From UBA4735 sp035935465 (lineage in GTDB: Bacteria; Chloroflexota; Limnocylindria; P2-11E): DNA of 32,549 bases. Under the pieces are notes generated by a model. The model saw only the letters and a program-made list of their open reading frames with translations. It did not search any database and was not told the DNA's origin. Every line of letters starts with the position of its first letter. Within the stretch, counting starts at the first letter, position 1. Made by a program: the position numbers and the translations under genes. The DNA lies in contig DASYXA010000038.1 of assembly GCA_035935465.1 (NCBI GenBank), positions 1-32,549 on the forward strand, read 5' to 3'. Shown one piece after another: positions 21,930 to 29,728 of this stretch.

Positions 21930-23405
21930 GTGCGGTCGCTCGGCGACCGCACCGTCGATCTCCTCGTCATCGGCGGGGGGATCGTCGGGGCGGGCATCGC
22001 GCGCGACGCCGCCCTCCGCGGCATGTCCGTGGCTCTCGTCGAGCAGGACGACCTCGCCTCGGGCACGAGCTCGCGACCGACCCGCCTGATCCACGGCGGG
22101 CTTCGCTACCTCGAGCTGTTCGACTTCGGCCTCGTCCGCAGCGACATGCGTGAGCGCGAGACGCTCCTCCGCATCGCGCCGCACCTGGTGTTCCCGCTCC
22201 CGTTCCTCATGCCGCTCTACCGGCGCAGCCCGTTCTACCGGCTGAAGCTGCGAATCGGGATGTTCCTCTACGACCTGCTGTCGCTCGACAAGAGCCTCCC
22301 GAAGCGCGAGCGCCTCGGCCGCGCCGGCGCGCTGGCCGCGGAGCCGAACCTCGATCCGGACGGCCTCGGCGGTGCGTGGCGGTTCTATGACGCGCAGGTG
22401 CCGTTCGTCGAGCGGCTCGTGGTCGAGAACGCGATCGATGCCGCCGGCCACGGTGCGCTCATGCTGAATCACGCGCGCGCGATCGCCTACCTGCGCGATG
22501 GGGCTGCCGTCACCGGCGCGTCGGTGCACGATCTGATCGGCGGCTCGACGCTCGCCATCCGCGCCCGACTCACCGTGAACGCGACCGGGCCGTGGCTCGA
22601 CGCCACGCTCCGATCGCTGCGGCCTGCGGCCCGGCCGCTGCTTCGGCTCACCAAGGGGACGCACCTGGTCGTCCCGCGGGTGACCGAGCAGGCCCACGTG
22701 CTGTTCGCCAAGCGCGATGGCCGGCTGTTCTTCGTGCTTCCGTGGAACGGCTACACGATGGTCGGGACGACCGACACCGACTACGAGGGCGACCCGGCGG
22801 CCGCCGCGGCGAGCGCCGCGGACGTCGAGTACCTTCGCGCGGAGGCGAGTCACGCGTTTCCGCGGGCCGCATTCGACCGCATCCACTTCACCTGGGCCGG
22901 CGTCCGGGCGCTCGTTCGCGAGGAGGGCGTCGCCGAGGGCGAGGTGTCCCGCAAGCACAAGCTGTACGACCACCGGCGCCGCGACGGTATCGACGGCGCC
23001 GTGTCGGTGATCGGCGGAAAGATCACCGCGTACCGCTCGATCGCGGAGGAGGTGACCGACCTCGTCGCGCGGCGGCTCGGGGTGACCGCGCGCTGCCGGA
23101 CCGCGGAGCTGCCGTTACCCGGCGTGACCGCCGACGCCACCGGCGGCGAGGCGCTGTGCGCGCATGCTCCGACCACGCGCGCGGACATCGAGCGCGCGGT
23201 GCGGTCGGAGTGGGCGATGACCCTCGCCGACGTGCTGTTGCGGCGCACCGCGATCGGGCTGGCCGCGTGCCAGGGCCTGGACCACCTCGAGGCGATCGCG
23301 GAGCTCGTGGGCGGCCTCCTGGGCTGGGACGCCGGCCGCCGCGAGGCCGAGGTGGCCGCGTACCGGCGCGAGATCGAGCCGATGCGCCGGTTCTCCACCC
23401 CGTGA
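21930..23405 (+). CDS. glpD: FAD-dependent glycerol-3-phosphate dehydrogenase
   Basis: 491 aa. It oxidises glycerol-3-phosphate to dihydroxyacetone phosphate and passes electrons to the quinone pool at the membrane. The FAD Rossmann motif GGGIVGAG is at residues 15-22. Family motifs are SSRPTRLIHGGLRYLELFDFGLV, NATGPWLD, LTKGTHLVVPR, and WNGYTMVGTTDTDYEGD. A short C-terminal helical domain ends the protein. GTG 21930 follows AGGAG and leaves out a less plausible longer frame that lies inside ugpB. The stop overlaps the glpK start by 4 nt. Confidence 0.93.
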   Translation: MRSLGDRTVDLLVIGGGIVGAGIARDAALRGMSVALVEQDDLASGTSSRPTRLIHGGLRYLELFDFGLVRSDMRERETLLRIAPHLVFPLPFLMPLYRRSPFYRLKLRIGMFLYDLLSLDKSLPKRERLGRAGALAAEPNLDPDGLGGAWRFYDAQVPFVERLVVENAIDAAGHGALMLNHARAIAYLRDGAAVTGASVHDLIGGSTLAIRARLTVNATGPWLDATLRSLRPAARPLLRLTKGTHLVVPRVTEQAHVLFAKRDGRLFFVLPWNGYTMVGTTDTDYEGDPAAAAASAADVEYLRAEASHAFPRAAFDRIHFTWAGVRALVREEGVAEGEVSRKHKLYDHRRRDGIDGAVSVIGGKITAYRSIAEEVTDLVARRLGVTARCRTAELPLPGVTADATGGEALCAHAPTTRADIERAVRSEWAMTLADVLLRRTAIGLAACQGLDHLEAIAELVGGLLGWDAGRREAEVAAYRREIEPMRRFSTP

Positions 23406-24916
23406 GCGCGATCCTCGCGCTCGATCAGGGCACCACCGGATCGGCGGCGCTCGTGTTCGACGAGCAGGGGCGCGTCCGCGGCTCGGCGGACCGCGAGATC
23501 GCGCAGCACTACCCCGCATCTGGCCACGTCGAGCAGGACCCCGACGAGCTCTTCGCGAGCGTCGTGGCCGCCGGGCGGGAGGCGCTCGCCAGGGCCGCCG
23601 TCGCCGCCGGAGAGGTGACGGCCATCGGGGTCGCGAACCAGCGCGAGACCACGGTCGTGTGGGAGCGTGCCACCGGAAGGCCGATCCACCGCGCCGTGGT
23701 GTGGCAGAGCCGCGCGAGCGCCGCGATCTGCGAGCAGCTGCGCGCCGCGGGGTGGGAGACGAAGATCCGGCAGCGCACCGGTCTCGTGATCGACGCGTAC
23801 TTCTCGGGCCCGAAGGTGCGCTGGATCCTCGATCAGGTCCCCGGTGCGCAGGCCCGCGCACGAGCAGGTGAGCTCCTCTGCGGCACCGTGGAGACCTGGC
23901 TCGTCTGGAAGCTCACCGGCGGACGAGCGCACGTGACCGACGTGTCGAACGCCTCGCGCACGCTGGTCTTCGACATCCATCGCGCCGCCTGGGACGACGA
24001 GCTGCTCGCGGCCCTGGACCTGCCGCGCGCGCTGCTGCCGTCGCCGGTGCGCTGCAGCGGCGTGGTCGCCGAGGCGGACGCGACGCACTTCGGCGCCGCG
24101 ATCCCGATCGCGGGGCTCGCCGGCGACCAGCAGGCCGCGCTGTTCGGGCAGGCGTGCTTCGACGCCGGTCAGGCCAAGAACACCTACGGGACCGGATGCT
24201 TCCTGCTCGCGAACACCGGAGACCGGCCACGCCCGACGGCAGGCGGGCTGCTCGCGACGATCGCGTGGGATACCGGCGCGGGGCTTCGCTACGCCATGGA
24301 AGGGAGCGCCTTCGTCACCGGCGCCGCGGTCCAATGGCTGCGCGACGGCCTCGGGATCATCCGCGATGCCGCCGAGAGCGAGGCCCTGGCGCGGTCCGTC
24401 CCGTCCGGTGACGGCCTGTACCTCGTGCCCGCGTTCACCGGCCTGGGCGCGCCGCACTGGGACATGTACGCGCGCGGCCTGCTGATCGGCATCGAGCGCG
24501 GCACGACGCGGGCGCACATCGCGCGCGCGACGCTCGAGAGCATCGCGTACCAGACGCGCGATCTCGTCGAGGCGATGCGCCTGTCCGGCCAGCCGATCGA
24601 GGTCCTGCGGGCGGACGGCGGCGGGACCGCGAACGCGTTCCTCATGCAGCTCCAGGCCGACGTGCTCGGGGTGCCGGTCGAGGTCGCCGCGGTGCGCGAG
24701 ACGACCGCGCTCGGCGCCGCGTTCCTGGCCGGGCTCGGCACCGGCGTGTGGCGGTCGACCGCGGAGCTCGCGACGCGTCGCGGCGTCGCGGCGCGCTTCG
24801 AGCCCGCGATGGGGACGGACGAGCGCGACAGCCGCTACGCCGGATGGCTGCGCGCGGTGGAGCGCTCGCGCGGCTGGGTCAGCCCTTCGGGACCCGCTCC
24901 GGCCAGTTCGACATGA
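23402..24916 (+). CDS. glpK: Glycerol kinase
   Basis: 504 aa, the normal length. It phosphorylates glycerol to glycerol-3-phosphate with ATP in the cytoplasm. FGGY-kinase motifs are ILALDQGTTGSAALVFD at the N-terminus, GVANQRETTVVWERATGRPIHRAVVWQ (substrate loop), AGLAGDQQAALFGQ, NTYGTGCFLL and the C-terminal ADGGGTANAFLMQ nucleotide motif. The GTG start overlaps glpD by 4 nt (GTGA). The last 38 nt overlap tail-to-tail with the GDPD gene. No glycerol facilitator gene accompanies it, so glycerol would enter by diffusion or through a protein encoded elsewhere. Confidence 0.95.
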   Translation: MSAILALDQGTTGSAALVFDEQGRVRGSADREIAQHYPASGHVEQDPDELFASVVAAGREALARAAVAAGEVTAIGVANQRETTVVWERATGRPIHRAVVWQSRASAAICEQLRAAGWETKIRQRTGLVIDAYFSGPKVRWILDQVPGAQARARAGELLCGTVETWLVWKLTGGRAHVTDVSNASRTLVFDIHRAAWDDELLAALDLPRALLPSPVRCSGVVAEADATHFGAAIPIAGLAGDQQAALFGQACFDAGQAKNTYGTGCFLLANTGDRPRPTAGGLLATIAWDTGAGLRYAMEGSAFVTGAAVQWLRDGLGIIRDAAESEALARSVPSGDGLYLVPAFTGLGAPHWDMYARGLLIGIERGTTRAHIARATLESIAYQTRDLVEAMRLSGQPIEVLRADGGGTANAFLMQLQADVLGVPVEVAAVRETTALGAAFLAGLGTGVWRSTAELATRRGVAARFEPAMGTDERDSRYAGWLRAVERSRGWVSPSGPAPASST

Positions 24917-25499
24917 TGCCGTCCACGCCGAGCGCCGCGAACGCGGCGATCTCGGCCTCGTCGTTGACGGTCCAGGGGTGCACCCGCAGCCCCGCGGCGT
25001 GAGCCGCGTCCACGAGCTCGCGCGTCACGTACGCGCGGTTCGGATGGAGCGCCCAGAGATCGAGGGCGCGGGCGCTCGCGAGAAGCGCGGGGCGATCGGG
25101 CGAGTCCGCGAAGATGAACGCCCGGCGCACCGGCGGCGCCGCGTCGCGCGCCGCCGCGAGCGCGGCCCACCAGAAGCTCGACACGTACGCGTCCGGATCT
25201 GCCCGCGCCGCGAGGCGGCGGGCGACCGCGGTCCCGGTCGCCGCGGCGCGCGCTTCGTCGCGCTCGCATTTGAGCTCGACGTTCACGCCGACGCGTCCGC
25301 GGCAGAGGTCGAGGACCGCATCGAGCGTCAATGACGCGTCGTCCCCCGGCAGATCGTGCGAGATGAGCAGCCGGCCGTCGGGCCCGAGCCACACGTCCGT
25401 CTCGACCTCGTCGCAGCCGAGCTCGACCGCCTTCTCGAACGACGCGATCGTGTTCTCCGGGGCGTGACCCATCGCGCCGCGGTGGCCCATCCGACGCAT
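24879..25499 (-). CDS. ugpQ: Glycerophosphodiester phosphodiesterase
   Basis: 206 aa, shorter than many GDPDs (about 240). Catalytic and metal residues are visible: His6-Arg7 (MGHRGAMGHAPENT), Glu33 and Asp35 (EVETDV), His48-Asp49 (ISHD). It hydrolyses glycerophosphodiesters to glycerol-3-phosphate and an alcohol. It lacks a signal peptide, so it acts inside, as UgpQ does on imported diesters. The ATG overlaps the methyltransferase stop by 1 nt. Its 3' end overlaps glpK on the other strand by 38 nt. The function fits the importer and GlpD beside it. Confidence 0.9.
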   Translation of the reverse strand: MRRMGHRGAMGHAPENTIASFEKAVELGCDEVETDVWLGPDGRLLISHDLPGDDASLTLDAVLDLCRGRVGVNVELKCERDEARAAATGTAVARRLAARADPDAYVSSFWWAALAAARDAAPPVRRAFIFADSPDRPALLASARALDLWALHPNRAYVTRELVDAAHAAGLRVHPWTVNDEAEIAAFAALGVDGIMSNWPERVPKG

Positions 25500-26152
25500 C
25501 AGCCGACGACCTCGGCCCGGCGCGCCGCGGCCCGCTCGACCAGACCCCACCGGGACCGCTCGAGCTCCTCGACCTGCAAGCCGGCCGCGCGCATCCACGC
25601 GAGCGGCTCCCGGAGCAGATGGTCGCCCGCGAAGCGCACGAGGACCGGATCGAGGATGTGCTGCACGAGGCGCACCGGCCAGGCGGGGCTGCGGACGTGA
25701 TCGAGCACGAGGAACCGCCCGCCCGGACGGAGGACGCGTCGAGCTTCGGCGACCGCCGCGGATGGGTCGGGGATCGTGCAGAGCGCGAGGGTGCTCACGA
25801 CGGTGTCGAACGACGCGTCATCGAACGGCAGCCGGGTCGCGTCGGCGAGCCGGAGCTCCACGATCATTCCGAGCGCGTCGGCGCGCCGACGCGCGAGCTC
25901 GAGCATGGCCGGGCTCAGGTCGATCCCGGTGAGGCTGACGCCGGCCGGGTAGAAGGGCAGGTTCCGGCCCGTGCCGATCGCGACCTCGAGGACCGCGCCC
26001 CGCGCGCGTTCGCAGACCCAGGCGCGGCCATCGCCGAACAGCAGGCCCTCGACGAAGCCGAGCTGCCGGTCGTACCCCGGGGCCATCCGCTCGTAGATCC
26101 GCCTGATCCGCTCGGTCTCGGTGGCCGTCGGTCCGGCCGGCGTCCGTTGCAC
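25499..26152 (-). CDS. Class I SAM-dependent methyltransferase (UbiE-like)
   Basis: 217 aa. Motif I is VLEVAIGTGRNLPFYP (about 54-69), followed by SLTGIDLSPAMLELARRRA and the motif III-like LRPGGRFLVLDHVRSP. The pattern is closest to UbiE/phospholipid-type methyltransferases; the substrate is not fixed. The start is GTG 26152, preceded 6 nt upstream by GACAAT, a -10-like hexamer, and no ribosome site, so a leaderless transcript is possible. The 1-nt overlap with the GDPD gene suggests a shared transcript and perhaps a role in lipid metabolism. Confidence 0.87.
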   Translation of the reverse strand: MQRTPAGPTATETERIRRIYERMAPGYDRQLGFVEGLLFGDGRAWVCERARGAVLEVAIGTGRNLPFYPAGVSLTGIDLSPAMLELARRRADALGMIVELRLADATRLPFDDASFDTVVSTLALCTIPDPSAAVAEARRVLRPGGRFLVLDHVRSPAWPVRLVQHILDPVLVRFAGDHLLREPLAWMRAAGLQVEELERSRWGLVERAAARRAEVVG

Positions 26153-26169
26153 GGCGTCATTGTCGTGGG

Positions 26170-27648
26170 TCAGCGGCGGCGAAGGAGCGACAGGCCGACC
26201 CCGCTCGCGATCTCGTCGAAGCCCTTCGCGAGCATGGCCGCGCGCGCGGCGGCGAAGCGCGCCGGGTCACGGTTCAGGTCCGGGTCGGCCCAGTCGAGGA
26301 TGACGTAGCCGGCGTCGCAGGGCTCGAGACCGGCGAGGTGGTAGTTGAACCGGCGCTCGCCGACCTGGGTGATCCAGAAGTCGGTCGAGGCGATCGCCGC
26401 GTCCGGCGCGAGCGCGTGGACCTGGGCCAGCAGCGCGTCGTAGCGCGGCTCGCGGGCGAACATCGAGGCGCCGGACGGCGCGCGGTCGGGGTTGCCACGC
26501 AGGTACGCGTCCTGGAACTCGCGCGAGAACGGCCAGCCACCGAACACGAGGCAGAAGAACACCGTGACCATCAGCGCGGCGACCGTGAAGCGCGGCCGCC
26601 ACACCGGCCCGAGGCGCGCGAAGCCGACGATGGATGCGCCGAGCGCGAGCGGGATGATCGGGGCGCCGTACTGGTTGTGCAGGGTGTGCTCGCCGCCGTA
26701 GTCCGAGAGCAGCAGGTACCCGAGCGGCACGAGCGACGGGATGACCGCCCAGCGCGACCGGAAGGCCAGCAGGGCCCCCGGGCCGAACAGGCTCAGCACG
26801 AACACGATCTTCGAACCGATCTCGCCCTCGAGCAGGACCGAGATCGCGCGCAGCGGATCGAACGCGAGGGTCCGCGCGATCTCGCCGACGGAGCCGCCGA
26901 GGCTCGCGTACCGATCCAGGTACTGGTAGGCCGCGCCGGCGAACGCCGGAATGAGCACCGTCATGGTGACGACGAACACCGCGGCGCTGCCGAGCCCGAC
27001 CAGGGCCGCACTCCGCCAGCGCCCCTGGAACGCGAGCGCGACGCCGAAGCCGACGCCGATGAGCGCGACCTCCTCCTTGACCGTGAACGCGACGAGCAGC
27101 GCGAGGATCAACGGCAGCGTCCGGCGCGTGACCAGGAAGTACATCGCGAGCCCGAGGGGGAGGACCGCGAGCGCGACCTCGTGGAAGTCGTACAGCGTCA
27201 CGAACGCGAGCGGCGCGCTGAACACGTACGCGAGGACCCAGATCAGGCGCTCGATCCCCGGCGGGAGCAGCCGCTTGGCGAGGAGGTAGACCGGCCAGGC
27301 GCCGGAGGCGAGCGCGACCGTCTGCGCGACGAGCAGCGTCTCCGGATGCGGGGCGAACCAGTAGAGCGGGACGAGCGCGATGAGGATCGGCGAGAAGTGG
27401 TCGCCGAGGAACGAGTGGGCCGTGCACCGGTCGAGGCTCAGGGTCGATTCCATGAAGCGGCCCTGCGAGGTGTTCCACACGACCTGATCGAACACGCCGA
27501 GGTCGAGGCCGGTCGAGTGGAACGACCACTGACGGACGAGGGACAGCGCGCCGAAGACCAGCCCGTACGCGGCCACGAGGCCGAGCGCGATCCGGCCCTC
27601 GCTCCGGGCAAGCCGGTCCAGGAGTGGGGCATACCGTCCGGAGGGCAC
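26170..27648 (-). CDS. DUF2079 multi-pass membrane protein
   Basis: 492 aa with about ten to eleven membrane helices between residues 20 and 385, and a C-terminal extracytoplasmic domain of about 110 residues. DUF2079 features include STGLDLGVFDQVVWNTSQGRF, LGDHFSPILIALVPLYW, LYDFHEVA and TVKEEVALIGVGFG. The family is related to membrane glycosyltransferases of the PMT/ArnT type, but its reaction is not known. The GTG start at 27648 lies 6 nt after a TAGCGT -10 element. It is followed, 17 nt after its stop, by the methyltransferase gene. Confidence 0.88.
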   Translation of the reverse strand: MPSGRYAPLLDRLARSEGRIALGLVAAYGLVFGALSLVRQWSFHSTGLDLGVFDQVVWNTSQGRFMESTLSLDRCTAHSFLGDHFSPILIALVPLYWFAPHPETLLVAQTVALASGAWPVYLLAKRLLPPGIERLIWVLAYVFSAPLAFVTLYDFHEVALAVLPLGLAMYFLVTRRTLPLILALLVAFTVKEEVALIGVGFGVALAFQGRWRSAALVGLGSAAVFVVTMTVLIPAFAGAAYQYLDRYASLGGSVGEIARTLAFDPLRAISVLLEGEIGSKIVFVLSLFGPGALLAFRSRWAVIPSLVPLGYLLLSDYGGEHTLHNQYGAPIIPLALGASIVGFARLGPVWRPRFTVAALMVTVFFCLVFGGWPFSREFQDAYLRGNPDRAPSGASMFAREPRYDALLAQVHALAPDAAIASTDFWITQVGERRFNYHLAGLEPCDAGYVILDWADPDLNRDPARFAAARAAMLAKGFDEIASGVGLSLLRRR

Positions 27649-27654
27649 GACGAA

Positions 27655-27702
27655 ACGCTACAAGAGCGGCAGGTCCCGCGCTCCCAAGATCCGCGCTAGC
27701 GT
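27655..27702. promoter_or_regulatory. Divergent leaderless-type promoters with identical -10 elements
   Basis: The 62-nt gap between the DUF2079 and M24 genes carries TAGCGT in both directions: on the minus strand at 27660-27655, 6 nt before the DUF2079 GTG, and on the plus strand at 27697-27702, 8 nt before the M24 ATG. No ribosome site precedes either start. No -35 is convincing. Confidence 0.45.
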
Positions 27703-27710
27703 CTATCGCG

Positions 27711-28868
27711 ATGAAGAACGGCGCGCCGCTCCTGCTCTTCGGCGACTCGTACCGCTTCCCGGACATCTACCACTCGATCCGGTTCCTGGCGCCCGATCCG
27801 CAGATCGTCCTCGAGCAGGACGGCGAGATCGTCATGCTCACGAACGCGCTCGAAGAGGCCCGCGCGCGCAAGCAGTCGCGCGCGACGAAGATCGAGAATG
27901 TCGACGACTACGGCGCCCGCGAGCTACGCGCGACCATGAACCCGATCACGGAGGCGACCGCGGCGGTCATCGAGCGGTTCCTTCTCGCGCACGCAGCGAC
28001 GCGGATCTCGGTGCCCCAGTACTTCCCGGTCGGCCTCGCCGACCGGCTGCGCGCGAAGGGGATCGACCTCGCGGTCGTCGAAGGCCTCGAGCTGCGCCGG
28101 CGAGCGAAGCGCGACGACGAGATCGCCGCGCTCGCAGCGACGCAGCGGGCGACGGAGGAAGCCTGGCAGCTCGGCGTCGACGCGATCGCGACGGCCGACG
28201 TGCGCCCGGACGGCACGCTCGCCCTCGACGGCGCGCCGCTCACCGCGGAGCGCGTGCGGTCGATCGTGGAAGGCGCGCTGCTCGAGCGCGGCTGCCTGGC
28301 CGAGTCGACGATCATCGCGCCGGGGACCCAGGCCGCGGACCCGCACCAGACCGGGAGCGGACCCATTCGGGCGCGCGAGGCCGTCGTGATGGACATCTTC
28401 CCGCAGCACAAGGAGACCCGGTACTTCGCCGACATGACCCGCACGATCTCGAAGGGCGCTCCGTCCGCCGAGCTCGTGAAGATGTACGAGGTCGTGATGC
28501 GCGCGCAGGACGCCGGCATCAAGGCGCTGCGGCCGGGCATCACGGGCCGCGAGGTGCACGAGCTCGTCGAGGACCTCATCTTCGCCGCCGGCTACGACAC
28601 GCTGCGCGAAGGGCAGAAGCACGATCCGAACGATCCGGTGACCCGGGGGTTCATCCACGGGACCGGACACGGCGTGGGCCTCGAGATCCACGAAGCGCCG
28701 AGCATCGGCCGCGCCGGGTCCTCGCCGCTGGCGATCGGTGACGTCGTGACCGTCGAGCCGGGCATCTACGACCCGGCCTTGGGCGGCGTGCGGCTCGAGG
28801 ACATGCTGGTCATCACCGCGAAGGGGTCCCGGAACCTGACGCGCGCGCCGCGTCAGCTCGTCGTCTGA
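27711..28868 (+). CDS. M24 family metallopeptidase (Xaa-Pro peptidase-like)
   Basis: 385 aa. A creatinase-type N-terminal domain (about 1-130) precedes the pita-bread domain. All five metal ligands are present: Asp228 (VVMDIFPQ), Asp241 (FADMTRTI), His320 (HGTGHGVGLEIHE), Glu349 (TVEPGIY) and Glu363 (GVRLEDML). It should be an active two-metal aminopeptidase of the Xaa-Pro dipeptidase group in the cytoplasm; the exact substrate is unknown. The ATG at 27711 is supported by the leaderless-type -10. Its stop overlaps the proposed CTG start of the EamA gene. Confidence 0.92.
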   Translation: MKNGAPLLLFGDSYRFPDIYHSIRFLAPDPQIVLEQDGEIVMLTNALEEARARKQSRATKIENVDDYGARELRATMNPITEATAAVIERFLLAHAATRISVPQYFPVGLADRLRAKGIDLAVVEGLELRRRAKRDDEIAALAATQRATEEAWQLGVDAIATADVRPDGTLALDGAPLTAERVRSIVEGALLERGCLAESTIIAPGTQAADPHQTGSGPIRAREAVVMDIFPQHKETRYFADMTRTISKGAPSAELVKMYEVVMRAQDAGIKALRPGITGREVHELVEDLIFAAGYDTLREGQKHDPNDPVTRGFIHGTGHGVGLEIHEAPSIGRAGSSPLAIGDVVTVEPGIYDPALGGVRLEDMLVITAKGSRNLTRAPRQLVV

Positions 28869-29728
28869 GCCCGCTCCTCTACGGCGTCGGCGCCGCGGTC
28901 GGCTGGGGCCTCGCGGACTACGCCGGAGCGCTCTCGACCCGCCGGCTCGGCGTGTTCCAGGCGATGCTCGGCATGCAGCTCACCGGCACCCTTCTGTACG
29001 CGGCGGCGCTCGCCGCGGTCGGCCGATTCCCGCACCTCGGCCTCGAGCAGCTCCCGCTCGCCCTCGCGCTCGCGACACTCGGCCTCACCGGGCTGCTCCT
29101 GTTCTACAAGGCGCTGGCCCTCGGGCCGATCGCGATCGTGAGCCCGATCGGCGCGGCGTACGTGATGGTCACCGTGCTCCTGGTCGTCGTGTTCCTCGGC
29201 GAGCGCCTCTCCAGCGCGCAGACGGTCGCGATCGGCGTGACGACCATCGGCATCATCGCCACCGGCACCGACGGCCGCAGCCTCCGCGCGGCGCTCAGCC
29301 GGCCGAAGCCGGGAGTGTGGCTCGCGATCGGCGCGATGCTCGCGTTCGGCGGCTGGGCCGCGCTCATGGCCTACGCGACGCGCGAGCACGACGGCCTCGC
29401 GATGATCCTGATGCAGCGCATCGTGAGCGTGGCCGCGTCGATCGCGATCCTGATCGCGCTGCGGCGGCCGGCGCCAGGCCGGATCAGCGCGGCAACGCTC
29501 GGGATCGTCGTGGGCTCGGGACTCTTCGACACGCTCGCGAACGTCTTGTATGTGCTCGGCGTTCAGGGCGGCTACGCCTCGATCGTCGCCACCGGGAGCG
29601 GCGTCTACCCGATCATCCCCGCGCTCCTTGCGATCACGGTGCTGGGCGAGCGGCTCGCGCCGAATCAGTACGCCGGAGTGGTCGTGCTGCTCGCCGGGCT
29701 GGTCGCGCTCGGAGCCGCCGGCTCCTAG
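28865..29728 (+). CDS. EamA/DMT-family transporter, probable CTG start
   Basis: 287 aa if read from CTG 28865. It has ten membrane helices in two EamA repeats, ending GEXL-type as GERLAPNQYAGVVVLLAGLVALG. Such proteins move metabolites or drugs; the substrate is unknown. The first canonical start in frame (GTG 28952) would delete helix 1. The 28 codons from 28868 encode SPLLYGVGAAVGWGLADYAG and onward, an obvious EamA first helix, without any ATG, GTG or TTG, and none occurs within the checked in-frame codons upstream. CTG 28865 overlaps the M24 stop as CTGA, like the GTGA junctions elsewhere here. Convergent stop with the S41 gene. Confidence 0.85.
   Translation: MSPLLYGVGAAVGWGLADYAGALSTRRLGVFQAMLGMQLTGTLLYAAALAAVGRFPHLGLEQLPLALALATLGLTGLLLFYKALALGPIAIVSPIGAAYVMVTVLLVVVFLGERLSSAQTVAIGVTTIGIIATGTDGRSLRAALSRPKPGVWLAIGAMLAFGGWAALMAYATREHDGLAMILMQRIVSVAASIAILIALRRPAPGRISAATLGIVVGSGLFDTLANVLYVLGVQGGYASIVATGSGVYPIIPALLAITVLGERLAPNQYAGVVVLLAGLVALGAAGS

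Noticed and set aside
26338..27699. A 453-residue plus-strand reading frame opposite the DUF2079 gene (and similarly long ones at 3236-4618, 1074-2897 and 22850-24517)
   Set aside because: Their translations are Arg/Glu/Asp/His-rich without hydrophobic cores or motifs. They are mirror frames of strong genes in GC-rich DNA, where stop codons are rare.
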